This document shows positions 1-11,100 of a stretch of DNA of 64,000 nt, piece after piece. Source of the DNA: Lepiota brunneoincarnata (lineage: Eukaryota > Basidiomycota > Agaricomycetes > Agaricales > Agaricaceae). Below the pieces are notes generated by a model. The model was not told where the DNA came from, searched no databases, and saw only the letters and a list, made by a program, of their open reading frames with translations. Position numbers and translations under genes: made by a program. The stretch is taken from NCBI GenBank assembly GCA_023014365.1, contig JAEBUN010000048.1:124001-188000 (forward strand). Direction: 5' to 3'. Within the stretch, counting starts at the first letter, position 1; each line of letters opens with the position of its first letter.

Positions 1-459
1 TCGGCACTAAAAATATCACCAGAGGCGCAAAAAGCACTGAAGGCAAAAAATGCAGAAGCACGAAAAACACAAAAGATACGAAGGGCACAAGGAATCCAAA
101 ATGCACGAAAGGCACAGGAACCACGGAGGGCAGGAAAGGCACAAAAAGTGCGAGAGGCACCAACAGCACAAAAGACACGGAAGGACCAAGAAGCATTAAT
201 GGCACGAAGAGAACAAGAAGCACTCGCGCCACAAAAAGCACTAGAAGCAGAACAAGCCCTAGAGGCAAAAGAGGCGGAAGAATTGCAGAGGGCCCAAGAT
301 GCAGCACGAGTCAGGGAAATGGCACAAGTCGCAGCACTGGATAAAGTGGCACAGTTGACCCCTGATGGACAAAGAGGAAAAAGAATAGCAGAAGGGAAAA
401 AGGGCAATGGCTTTGTTGGTGAAACAATACTCAAACCCATACCCCAAGCATTAGGATAG
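1..459 (+). CDS. Partial Ala/Glu/Lys/Gln-rich coiled-coil-like reading frame
   Basis: Frame 1 is open from the first base to the stop at 457-459, so the 5' end lies outside the window. The translation is almost entirely Ala, Glu, Lys, Gln and Arg with recurrent 'KAQ', 'EAL' and 'RAQ' units, which would form a long charged helix. No catalytic or binding motif is visible. The only internal ATG giving a long product is at 148 (103 residues). Low-complexity DNA can stay open by chance, so this may be the tail of a real coiled-coil gene or simple repeat DNA. I do not recognise a family. Confidence 0.3.
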   Translation, partial: SALKISPEAQKALKAKNAEARKTQKIRRAQGIQNARKAQEPRRAGKAQKVREAPTAQKTRKDQEALMARREQEALAPQKALEAEQALEAKEAEELQRAQDAARVREMAQVAALDKVAQLTPDGQRGKRIAEGKKGNGFVGETILKPIPQALG

Positions 460-2290
460 TGGAATGGTTTTCTTTGGATAATTCTATTTGAAAAAACCCA
501 GGGGTTTCTTCTCACCCTCTCTCCCCCAAGCTGGGTGCCTTTCGACTCTGGCTTTTGTTTGCTGCTCAACACCTCCCCCCCTCAACGGCATTGTCCTCAT
601 AGCACTGCATGGATAATGACTCGATGGGTGATCAAACAAGGTTGGAAATGGTTTCAACAACGCTGCCAACGGGGAAGAAGGGGGTAATGTGCAACTTGCG
701 GAGTTTTTGAAGTGGTGTTTCAGAAGGCTTGGCAAAGAGGCCGTCAGTTGGAGACAGCCGTGGTGAGTGAGAACTTGTCGGTGGGACCTACAGCTGCAGA
801 GATCGAGGACTTGTAAGTGACAAGCGATGGGGGTAGTGGCCCATTCATTGATCGTCTCCGAGATGGTTGTCTCGGATAGTGAGTTTTCGAAAGGTGGGGA
901 TCCAGAGTAGGGGGGGGAGACAGGGAGCTGATCTGAGGAGAGCGTGATCCGGAACATCCTCATCATCCTCATCACCTTGAACCAAGGGAATGTAGGGTAC
1001 GCCAAGGAGCTCTGGTGCATGCATTTCGGAGCGGGTGATGCAGGTCGAGTGAGAGCCTCTTGGAAGGCTTGAGCACGAGGCAGCGATGGTGACAATGAGG
1101 CGCTTGCCCCTAAGAAAGCAAAAGGAGTGAGCAAGTAGCGGGGTGGAGCAAAGGGCACCCCAAAAAAAACAACCTTCCAAAGGAGTCCTCGCTTCCGACG
1201 TTGACAATGGAGAGTTGCTTGAGATTGGAGAGGAAGGGAAAGAGGGCAATGACACTCTTTTTGAGAGAGCCAGCGATGCGGTGGGTGAGAGAAGTCAAAC
1301 GTGAGCAGGCAGAGAGGAGGGAGATGGAGAGGGGGTGAGGGCAACAGTACCATCGTCGGGGGCTATTTCTAATGACCTGCACATAGCAGTGTTGGATGCC
1401 TATTCTCGTTGTGGAGAGGGATTTAACTTAGGCACCTAGTCACACATTGGGTGTATAAATCCTTAGGATAATAGAGGAACGAAGGCAAGAGGAATTCTTA
1501 TGTTCATTATAGTCCAGCTGATCATTCATTCCCTAGTTAGACCTAGTACTAGGACATCTATGATTAATTGAACTGGCTCATCAAAATTCATCTAGTGGAC
1601 ATACTGCTGAGAGCCTCATGTCCTATGGTTTACTGGAGGATGGACAGTTTCTACATGCATAGTACATGCTATGGACCCTCATTAGTGGGTGCACATCCGC
1701 AGGATTTAGAAAACTAAATCCAGATTCTAAATGGCTGAAAATGGACTAAACACTTTCAGCCGAACAAGCTGCTGCACAAATCAGGTCTTCCTCATGTCAG
1801 ATCTTGAAATAGGCCCCTCTCTAAACTTTACATCTGGAAGAGGCCCCCCCCCCCCCCTTCCAGTCCAAATCTCACATTCTAAACCTTGGTTTCAGGCCCT
1901 GACAGCTCATGTGTATTTTCACACCCATATCCATCAATCCTATCTACTGTGTGCACATGCTGTCCCACAACATCGCAACTGGAAGGCTCAGCTCACCACC
2001 ACTCAATACTGCTCTTTTTGCTTCCCAAACGTGGTTGGTTTACTTATCAAACCACCATTCTGACTATGGTAAGCATTCACGTTGCTGGGTAATATCCTGT
2101 TAAACAAATTGAAAAAAATCATCACCTAGTATCTGCTGAGGCTATCGATGACACCCATGATAGCTAGCGAGAGCCACTATGATCTGTGGAATGGAGGAAA
2201 GTAACTATCACAATAAAGGTAGTTTCTTTGAGGATTGTTCTGGCTGTGAATTCATCAGCAAGAGGATAAAAACTCCCAGTGAGGCAGTAA
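460..2290. other. Intergenic stretch with no supported gene
   Basis: Minus-strand frames of up to 289 residues occur between 484 and 1382, but they overlap in several frames, are rich in Pro, Ser and Leu, and show no recognisable domain or splice structure. A run of 14 C lies at 1844-1857. From about 1380 to 2290 only short A/T-rich frames are present. Confidence 0.5.
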
Positions 2291-2304
2291 TTTACACTCC
2301 CCCA
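2291..2304 (+). repeat. Left terminal inverted repeat of KDZ-type element
   Basis: TTTACACTCCCCCA; its exact reverse complement lies at 26138-26151. Confidence 0.65.
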
Positions 2305-2531
2305 GGTGTCTGAGTGAGTCCATGCAGATCCATGTGGATCTGTGTAGACTTTCTACAGTTTATGAAATCAAATTAGTGATATACTGTGCATATAGTATCT
2401 CAGATAACTTGCATGGGTCCATATTAGTCTGCATAGATCTCTACAGACTTCAGGTGAATGTTAGCTTGAAATATGGGAGAACTACAAGGTATAGAATTTC
2501 ACAACAAGTTATAGACAATAATGTACAAAAG

Positions 2532-3061
2532 CTAATCACTTTCAGAAGTACTACTATCATCATCTGAACTACTGTCATCACTATCACTATCACTATTCTC
2601 CTTTTGTTTATCAATCACCATCTGGCTATGGAGACATAACATTGTGTGCAAAAACCAATTGACATTTCCTGTAGTCATCTTTCTCAAGATTGACTCAAAT
2701 CCACTAAGCCATGCATTTAATTGTTCACATGCCTGAGTATTGAATGCTTGCTTGTAGTATGGAGTCCCATCTTCACTGTATGCAGCAATCACAAGATTTG
2801 GAGCAGATCCATCCAATGGTGCTGGATTACACCACTTTCTACATAAGAAATCTGTTGAGCGATGATTGATATAATGATAGGAGTCAACAATAAACTGGCT
2901 TGTTTTTAACCATTCAGCCCAGCTTCCACTAGCAATACTATGCCTTAGTACTGCACATGCTTTATCAATGCATATGTAAGCTGGGCATGACTCCTCTGTT
3001 GGATATACAGACTGCAAAAAGGCTAAGATATTGGATGGTGACTCTGCTCTTGCAAACTTTG
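2532..3061 (-). pseudogene. KDZ transposase gene, 3' part (separated from its 5' part)
   Basis: This minus-strand frame is the C-terminal third of a CxC6/KDZ-type transposase: 'CIDKAC', 'FIVDSYHYINH', 'CRKWCNPAP', 'ACEQLNAWLSGFE', then an acidic Ser/Asp tail before the stop at 2532. The D, D/H and E residues in these blocks fit an RNase-H-fold transposase core. The frame does not start here. It continues in frame from 19104 onward once the 16-kb LTR element and one CTTTG copy are removed, giving an uninterrupted 'AWTK-FARAE' join. It is therefore one gene split by insertion, and cannot make a full protein in this allele. Confidence 0.75.
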
Positions 3062-3446
3062 TGTTATCAGAATTCCATCAGAAGGACAGTTATTTTTAGC
3101 TATATTTCCCATGTCACTATGAAACTATCAGTAGTGTACATCAGAAGGACGATTCGTACCATATGCCTCATGTCTCTTATCTCTGACTCATAGTTACCTT
3201 GGTCCGGACTATTATAGTAGGAGTATAGCCACACTTAGAAGTATATAAGGATACAGTACAATACCTTGTATCCTTATCTTAGTGTTATACAGTTCTTGCC
3301 TCCTATACCTCTTTGCCCTTAAAACCGGCTGGACTATAGTGCTCCGTTGTCTCTAAGTCATGCCTAGTAGGACAAGACTAAGTCTGTATAGACATCTTGC
3401 CACGAACGCCGTGCTACTCAAGAGCGAACCCCTAACCCAGGTAACA
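3062..3446 (+). repeat. 5' LTR of outer Ty3/gypsy element
   Basis: Starts TGTTATCAG and ends GGTAACA; pairs with 18714-19098. It contains a TATA box at 3242-3248 and the predicted transcript start about 30 bp downstream. Confidence 0.95.
3242..3248 (+). promoter_or_regulatory. TATA box in 5' LTR of outer element
   Basis: TATATAA lies 30-35 bp upstream of the block 3275-3286 that is complementary to the primer-binding site, so transcription would begin at or just before that block. Confidence 0.6.
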
Positions 3447-3447
3447 A

Positions 3448-3459
3448 AACACTAAGATA
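3448..3459 (+). promoter_or_regulatory. Self-complementary primer-binding site of outer element
   Basis: AACACTAAGATA starts 1 nt after the LTR and is the exact reverse complement of LTR positions 3275-3286 (TATCTTAGTGTT), the predicted 5' end of the element RNA. This is the Tf1/sushi arrangement in which the transcript primes its own reverse transcription. No tRNA-type TGG start is seen. Confidence 0.7.
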
Positions 3460-3805
3460 CTCTGCTGCTTATCTCTTGCTCGCCCTCTACTCTGCTCTGC
3501 TCTGCCGACGTACTGAACACATCGAGGTACCCTGGTCGTTCAAAACGACGTGCGAAAGAAAACCGCCTCTCTGTGTAGCCATCACTACATCCCTCAACCT
3601 CTCCCCGCCAGAAGACCTGGCTTACCTACTCATTTTCGTTTTCACTTCCACCGCCACTCTCATCACCTATTGAATAATCACCCTAGAACTTGAACGCATC
3701 ACGTGCCCCTGTCACTGCTGTGTCATCAGATCGTGGAACCTGTATTCAGGAATATCCATAATCGCCACCCAATTCTTCATACTTCTAGCGATAATTGATC
3801 GCTAG

Positions 3806-5590
3806 ACAAATATCACCACGCCTCCAAAGAAATTCTCAGCCCGAGAATCCCCATCACCCCCTCCCAAATCGAGAAGCAGAATCTCAGGATCAGGAACCCA
3901 AAACCCAGATCCCAGAAGAAACCCTATCCCCACTCAGACACCATCCCCATTCTATCCTCCATCCCCATTTGATTCACCTAAACCACATGCATCAACATCT
4001 ACTCAGCTAGTCCCAACAACATCATCAAGTTTCTCAGCTGCATTAGCCGAAAAACAAAGACAACGTGAAGAACAAGAAAAACGCAATATCATCGCAAACC
4101 AGCTTTCCCCACTTGAACTTAAAAGACTTCAACAAGCCGTACAACAACCAAGAGAACTCACAGGTTCTGAAGAGAATCTCCTTTCAAGACACGAAGCCTT
4201 TGTCGAACTCAACCGAGGAAAAACTCCCATAGATAATGATTCAGACGTCTATATAACAGATGACAACCAATCAGATCCCGATCCACAACCACCCGCATTA
4301 CCCACACCAACTGTACCCTTAGCCCTACCGGCTCCCCCGTTACGACCAACACAATCTCCATCACCACCACCGCCGCCACCACCTGGACAGTTCCAAATAA
4401 TGGCTGCCGCAGCTACCCCAAAGGAGTTAGGACTCCTCAAACCCATCGCCTTCGATGGAACTAGAAGACTGTTTGAAGACTGGATCTTCCAATGTGAAGT
4501 TTACGTGCTCGCCAACGCGACCACTTACAACACCGATCTCGCTAGGACTCTATTTGTCCTGTCAACAATGCAATCAGGAGATGCCCAAGCCTGGGCTAGA
4601 CAATACCTCCACGAGAGAAATGCCCAAACTCAACAAGGGCAACCTATAGCCATGGAGTCATGGGACAACTTCACTGCTTGACTTAGAGCCAACTTCACCC
4701 CAGCAGACGAACATGCGTACGTGCATACCAGACTTCAAACCCTGCACCAAGCAGGCAAACCAATGACTGAGTTCAACGCTCAGTTCAAAGAACTCGTCCG
4801 ACAATCCGGATTAAACGAAGATTGCACTCTAATCGATCTATACCGCAAGGCAATCGATCGCTGCATTGCCATGAAGATCGATGAATTGGAAAACCCTCCG
4901 ACAACTATCACCGCTTGGTACACCCGAGCAAATAAACTTGACAACAATTTCCGCCGAATCAACGCCCTCTACGGCACCCCCAGAAACACGTTTCCCCAAA
5001 GAAACCAATACCAACCCAACCGCGGACCAAGCTGTCCAAACAACAACGTGCCCTACGCACAATTCTACCAAAGGAGCAACGCTCCATGATTCACCCCACG
5101 CGACCCACATGCCATGGAAGTAGACCATATCACAATAGAAGAAGGATTCAAAGATCCTTATCCCGAAATCCCACAACCGGAATATACCGAAGAAAACTCC
5201 GCACAAGAACCGTTGGAGTTAGATGCCGTTGTCACCGGACAACAAATGAAATCATACCAAAACCAGAAATGCTTCCGATGTGGAGCCAAAGATCATTGGG
5301 TCAGTAAATGCCCTCAACCACCACCAGCCAGATGCTTCCCAGGAATGCGCACCAACCCCCCTCGCCCTGTGAGAAACCCCAACTGACCCTTCCCTGGACA
5401 ACAAAACACTCGTCCCGGATTCCCAAACCGGAACGCCCAACAATCACCGCAACGCAAGTATTCACTTGCCGTCGCAGAAGTTGCATCTCAGATGCACCAA
5501 ATGGTTGATGACCTCAACCCTGAACTCCAACAAGAACTCCACTCCACGCTAGCCGAGGACCCGGAGATGCGTCCATTCCAGGATTTTTAA
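3806..5590 (+). pseudogene. gag: gag of outer Ty3/gypsy element (three in-frame TGA)
   Basis: One frame runs from about 3806 to the TAA at 5588-5590, broken by TGA at 4679-4681, 5087-5089 and 5384-5386. The N-terminal half is Pro/Ser-rich with a charged 'EKQRQREEQEK' helix. The capsid-like core starts near 4400 ('IAFDGTRRLFEDWIFQCEVY'). A CCHC zinc knuckle 'CFRCGAKDHWVSKC' lies near 5270. The true start is unclear because a TAG lies just upstream of 3806. Each TGA fits loss of an expected CGA (Arg) codon, for example before 'FTPRDPHAM', although TGG (Trp) is also possible. Gag would package the element RNA; this copy cannot make it without readthrough. Confidence 0.8.
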
Positions 5591-6219
5591 AAAGAAACGC
5601 TGTTGACAGATGTGCCCCTGCACGTTCCAGAACTCAGAAGGACATTTCATACTCTCACTCCCAGAAGGACATTTTCTCGATAAACTCTGTACAATTACGA
5701 CTATCCCCGAATAAACGATCCCTTTTCTTACCCATCGAGATTTGGAGTGAACGGACATCAAAACCCGTGGCCATCACCGCCCTGATAGATTCAGGAGCCC
5801 AAGGGAACTTCATCTCCCACAAAGTCGTTGAACAACACGGTTATCAAACCAAACGGCTGGACCAACCAATTCCACTCAGTAATGTTGACGGAACTGATAA
5901 CCAACATGGCAAGATCCATGAATACATCAAAATCAGAACCATCATTGATGGAAGAGATTGCACGCTAGAAGCGTACGTCACAAACACTGGTGAGAAAGAC
6001 CTCATCATCGGATTTCCCTGGTTGGAACAATACAATCCCGACATCAACTGGAAGACCAAGACATTCTCTTGGAAACCCCAAATCGATCACCAGGACTTTT
6101 CCAAACTCCTCAGAACCCTACGACAACCCGTCGAACTCAACTCCATTGCCATGGACATAATGGCTGGAAAAACCTCTCAACCTGAGGAAAACCCCAAAGA
6201 ATACGTCAACCTGTCAAAT
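5591..6219 (+). pseudogene. pol: pol of outer element, 5' part: retropepsin
   Basis: Pol is in the -1 frame relative to gag and is open across the gag stop (GGA TTT TTA AAA). The aspartic protease motif 'ALIDSGAQGNFIS' begins near 5770 and 'IIGFPWLEQYNPDI' follows near 6005. The frame is cut at 6219 by the inner element and resumes at 14099 ('NLSN-VDLDTF') once that element and one CAAAT copy are removed. Confidence 0.82.
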
Positions 6220-6880
6220 TGTTAGAGCCGGTGCGGGTCGGAACCGAAGCGGAGGGTCGGGGTGGTATCCTTGGTATAAGGTAACCGGGGGACGGGACGA
6301 CGTCAGTACGTAGACGGCGGGACCGAGGCGGAGTACTTCGGGCGGAGAGTGGACTTGCGGCCTCAGCTTATGTGCTGTGCCCTCCTACTGTCCGAGTCCG
6401 TATTTCAGGAAGTCGGGGCCGAAGCGGAGCGAGGCAGAGAGAGAGGAGGATAGGGAACAGGGGACTGGTCCGCTGCTCGATTCGATTATCAGACTGAGGA
6501 GTACAAGCCAAGTGCCTACGGTATATATACTACTAGCTCGACGAATTATGACTCGTACTGACTACGTGCGGAGCGAAGCGGAGACCCATATGGTTACAAG
6601 CGGATTACGAATAATTTCGAATGGAATGGAGACCGGTACGGGTATGGAGACTGGTAACGTATTCTGATTACGGACGGAGAATGGAGAACTGGACAATGGG
6701 AGCACCGAGGGTCAGGTGATCGTGGCACGTGTAGAGGTAGGTCGCGTGATCGGGGCGAAGGGTTGCGGTCGGAGCCAGTCGGGGCCGAGTCGGAGGGCAT
6801 AGGGTTGTCGTGTGGAGCACACGTGGAGTCGAGAAGCCGAAGCCTAATGGTTAAGCTCTAGGTTTGGTGTGGATATGACA
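6220..6880 (-). repeat. 3' LTR of inner chromovirus
   Basis: 661 bp. Read on the minus strand it starts TGTCATATCC and ends GGCTCTAACA. Identical by eye to 13433-14093 except at 6250. Confidence 0.95.
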
Positions 6881-6883
6881 GTG

Positions 6884-6893
6884 CCCCCCCTTT
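6884..6893 (-). promoter_or_regulatory. Polypurine tract of inner chromovirus
   Basis: On the minus strand AAAGGGGGGG lies three bases (CAC) before the 3' LTR start, the expected site for plus-strand DNA priming. Confidence 0.6.
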
Positions 6894-6955
6894 AGGGCCG
6901 AGCCTCGAGGCCCAAGGCGGTCTAGACCGGGGCCCACCGGAAAATTCCACGAGGG

Positions 6956-6966
6956 TATAAAAAAAA
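6956..6966 (+). promoter_or_regulatory. TATA box for the antisense gene
   Basis: TATAAAAAAAA on the plus strand lies 59 bp upstream of the ATG at 7015 and outside the LTR, so the antisense gene appears to have its own core promoter. Confidence 0.5.
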
Positions 6967-7014
6967 GGTGAACTGATTCGAATTTGAGAGGACACAACTT
7001 GACCTCCTACCCCC

Positions 7015-8100
7015 ATGAGCAGACAACCATCCCGTCAACCGACTGCTACGGAGCGCAAGGCGCAATTACTGAGAGAGAAGGCGGAGCGAGAGGAACGAGA
7101 GCGGCTCGAAATCGAGAGGCTAGAAGAAGAGGAACGGCGAGAGGAGGAGGAGCGGCGGCTGGCAATAGAGCGCCAAGAGGAGGAGCGACGGCAGCTCATA
7201 GAGCTGCGCCAGCGACAAGCGGAAGAGCGCGCGAAGGAGCAATATGCGGAGGAGATCAGGAGGCAGCAAGAGGAAACCGCCGAGGCAGAGCGTCGGGCGA
7301 TTCGGGCCCGACTCGTTGCGACGACCACAGGGGCCTCGTCGAGCCGTCTGTCGGAAGACCCGATGCAAGTAGATACGGAGGAGTCGGATTCCGAATATAC
7401 GGATAGGGATGAGGCGAGGGACGAGGAGGAAGAGGGGGAGGAGGACTCCGGGGATTCAGGGGGTAAGGGTAAGGGGAAGGCAAAGGCGAGGGCGGCCCCG
7501 CGACGGGGCAATGTGCACGTATTCGGGGGCGAGAATCCCTGCTGGAGGTGCCAGCGAGACGGGGTCCCATGTGAGGTGGCCGGCGGGTAAGTCATTTTGG
7601 AGGATTTCCGGACTACATACTGATAGTTTCTTAGTAACACCAGGAGTTGCCGTCGGTGCAGCAAAATGAAAAAACGGTGCGGGGGTCAAGAGGAGACGGA
7701 GCCGAGCGGGGCCGGTGGTTTGTCGGGCCAGCAATTCGAAGGTGAGTAAGGAATCCTGTATTATGATGGATGCCAATTGATGGACCTTGTAGAGTTGAAA
7801 CGGCTCATCGAAGAAAGGCACCAGGAGACCGTCAAGAAAATCTACATCCTGGAGGTGCGAATTGAGCGGTCCATCGCTTGGTTGGGGGAAAAGGTCGACA
7901 AGATGGGGTCGCTTGCTGGCCGCTACGAGCAACTACGGCGTTGGGAGGCTCAGGTGGACGGAAATTGGTCGAGTGGAAATTTTTCGGAGACGGAGGGTTC
8001 GGAGGGGAGTGTCGGGCCCGCTTCGGAGGAGGAGGTGCAGGATTTGATGGAAGAAGTGAATGGGTCGCCCGGGCTCTCTGGAGACGACACCGATAGGTAG
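7015..8100 (+). CDS. Antisense spliced gene in chromovirus: coiled-coil, cysteine-cluster protein
   Basis: Plus strand, opposite to gag-pol. Three exons, 7015-7586, 7644-7741 and 7793-8100, join in frame to 325 residues. Introns of 57 and 51 bp have GTAAGT/CAG and GTGAGT/TAG ends. The first half is a long Glu/Arg helix (residues about 10-105), then an acidic stretch with 'KGKGKAKARAAPRRG'. The first splice junction falls inside a cysteine cluster and completes it: 'CWRCQRDGVPC' in exon 1 and 'SCRRCSKMKKRC' in exon 2, a C-x2-C-x6-C pair repeated. Exon 3 is a helical, acidic tail. The cluster resembles a fungal zinc-cluster DNA-binding fold, but spacing differs from classic Zn2Cys6. Function unknown; the introns could survive retrotransposition because the element RNA is the opposite strand. 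Confidence 0.72.
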
Positions 8101-8169
8101 TTGTATGGGGTTGTTTTTTGGGTTTGTTTAATACATGGTTGTTTCTTGGTGTGATGTGTGGTCAGTAAC

Positions 8170-11100
8170 TCAAAGTGAGTGAAGAGGACCAGGCTTTGCA
8201 GGGTAAGAGGAATGAAAAGCCTCTACGAGATCTATAGCATGTTCAAGCTCGGTGGCTGGCAACCACGAGGACTCTTCTTCAGTGTCTTCGTAACCTAACC
8301 AGATGACTTTATAGAGGAGCTTGCACGCGCGGCGCTGATCGATCTTAGAGTCGACGATGCGGGCAATCTCGTATTCTGGTTCACCGTCAATGGAAACCGG
8401 CGCGGGCGGTGGATCCGATCGGGCGGGTATGGTGTTAGGTGTGGCTGGTTCGAGCATGGAAACATGGAAGACTGGGTGTACTCCACGCATGGAGTCGGGA
8501 AGTCGGAGTGTAAGGGAGTGAGTACCTGCTTGTGCAATGATCTCATAAGGCCCAAGGTACTTTTCGGAGAGTTTTTTGGAGGGACGGGTGGTGCGGAAGA
8601 ATTGGGCTTTCACGAATACCTTTTGTCCAACCTTGAAGTCCGGGGCGGGGAGTCGGCGGGCGTCGGCGGAGGTCTGATAACGTTGCTGGGCTAGCGCTAT
8701 TTCGGACTTCAGGGTGGTATGTAGGTCGTCGAGATCAACAGCAAAATGGCGGGCCCAGGCGGAGGCAAGATCGTGTTCAGGATGAACTGTGATGTTCGGA
8801 TGGTATCCTTTATTAGCGAAGAATGGGGAGATACCGGTGGTGGCACTAGGAGCGTTGTTGTAAGCAAACTCAGCTAGGGGTAGTAATTCGGACCAATTGT
8901 CCTGTTGGTAGTTACAATAGACCCGAAGGTATTGTTCGAGGGTCTGGTTGGTGCGTTCCGTTTGTCCGTCGCCTTCTGGATGGTAGCCCGAGGTGAAATG
9001 TAGCTTCATGTCAAGGGCTTGTCCCAATGAGCGGAAGAAGTGGGAGACGAATTCGGAGCCGCGGTCGGAGGTAACATGTTCGGGCACGCCGTGCTTAGAG
9101 AAGACGTGGAGGACGAATAGGCGGGCGAGGTCGGAGGAAGTGACGGTATCATAAGTCGGAATGAAGAGGGATTGTTTGGTGAGTCTGTCAACGATTACCA
9201 GGATGGCGTCATAGCCGGAGGAGGCGGGAAGTTTTTCGATGAAGTCCATGGAGATTGAATTCCAAGGGCGTTCGGGGATGGGGAGTTGCTTAAGGAGACC
9301 GTAGGGGCGATGGCGCTGGGGTTTAGACCTCATACAGGTGACGCAAGACTTACAGAAATCCTTGACAAAGGTGCGGACGCTAGGCCAGGTGTATTCGCGC
9401 CGGATGAGTTCCAGCGTTTTATTCTGACCGAAGTGGCTGGCTAGGACGTGATCATGCTTGTACTGGAGGACCCGAAGTCGGAGATTGTCGGCGTCAGGGA
9501 CGTAGATTCTGTCGTCTAAGAGGAGGAAACCTTTATCATTAACTGACCAACGGCCTTCTGGGCTGGCAAGATGGGCGGAAGCGGTCGGATCCGCTGGTAG
9601 GGCGGCGAGAATATCGCGGTGTAGCTGATCGAGGTCCATGACTACAGCTGCGCAAAGGGAAGGGGCGTAAAGAGTGGTGGCACGGACGGAGGCCGCGAGC
9701 TGTTCGTGAGTGAACACAGGCCGGAAGTTGTGCGGGTTGACTGATGCATAGTCGCTATTCCCCCCTTTAGGGTAGACGTCCCATCGTCTAGTTAGGGCGT
9801 CAGGCTTGGTGCCGAGGCGGCCGGGTCGGAAACGGATGACGAGGTGGAATTGGGATAGGAACTCGGACCAACGAGCTTGGCGGCGAGTCAGGATCTTGGT
9901 GGTGCAGAAGTATTCGAGGTTCTTGTGGTCAGTGACCACATCAATAGCAAGGGGGGCACCTTCGAGATAGTGCCGCCAGATGCGAAAGGCTTCGAATATC
10001 GCCAGGAGTTCTTTGTCGTGAGTGTCATAGTTGAGTTCGGCCGTGTTAAAGGTGCGGGAATGGAATGCAACGGGATGGACCTCCCCATCGTCGGTGACGA
10101 TAGAGAGGATTGCCGCAAGGGCGTAGTCGGAGGCGTCGGTCTCGACAATGATCTGAGCGTCGGGGACCCAAGGAGTGAGGACGGGGGCGGAGATAAATGC
10201 TTCCTTCAGGGAGTTAAAGGCCTCGCGACAATCATCAGTAAAATTCCACTTCACATCTTTGCGGGTGAGGCGAGTGAGCGGAACGACGATGTCGGAGTAT
10301 CCGTGAATGAAGCGACGGTAGAAATTGGCGAAGCCTAAGAAGGACTGGATGTCCTTGACTTTCTTAGGCTCAGGCCACTCCTGGATGGTCTTGACCTTAG
10401 ATTGGTCCATTCGGAGGCCGTCGGGGGAGAGAATGTAGCCGAGATATTCCACTGTGTCAGAGTGGAACTGGCATTTGTCAGGGCGGGCGTATAGACCGTG
10501 TTGGCGGAGCCGCTTGAGGACCTCCTTGACTTGGTCACGATGGATACTATGGTTGTCGGAGTATATCAGAATGTCGTCAAGGTAGATAGTAACGCAGACG
10601 TCGAGCATGTCCTTGAATATATCGTTCATGAACCGCTGGAAGGTGGCGGGGGCATTGGTGAGGCCGAAAGGCATAACCATCCATTCGAAGGAGCCATAGC
10701 GGGTCCGAAAGGCGGTCTTCCATTCGTCGCCGTCAGCAACGCGGACAAGATGGTAGGCGTGGCGGAGGTCGATCTTGGTATATACGCGAGCTTTGCGAGG
10801 GGAGTCTAAGAGGTCGGAGATGAGCGGAAGGGGATAGCGGTCCTTCTTGGTAATACGGTTGAGACCTCTAAAATCAACGCATAAGCGGAGGGAGCCGTCC
10901 TTTTTCTTGACGAAGAGGACCGGGGCTCCATGAGGGGAAGTGGAGGGGCGGATGAAACCAATAGATAAATGTTCGTCAATAAAATCACGTAGAGCTCCAA
11001 GCTCCGATTGTGAAAGGGAGTAAATGGTACCGACCGGAGGCTGACCGCCATCCTCTAGGTTAATCTGGAGGTCGTAAGGGCGGTGTGGAGCAAGTGTGTC

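Noticed and set aside
484..1382. Long minus-strand frames (289, 136 and 90 residues)
   Set aside because: Three frames overlap the same DNA, composition is Pro/Ser/Leu-rich, and no domain or splice pattern supports any of them.
6377..6667. Identical 96-residue ORFs at 6377-6667 and 13590-13880
   Set aside because: They lie inside the two LTR copies and are identical because the LTRs are; no motif suggests a protein.
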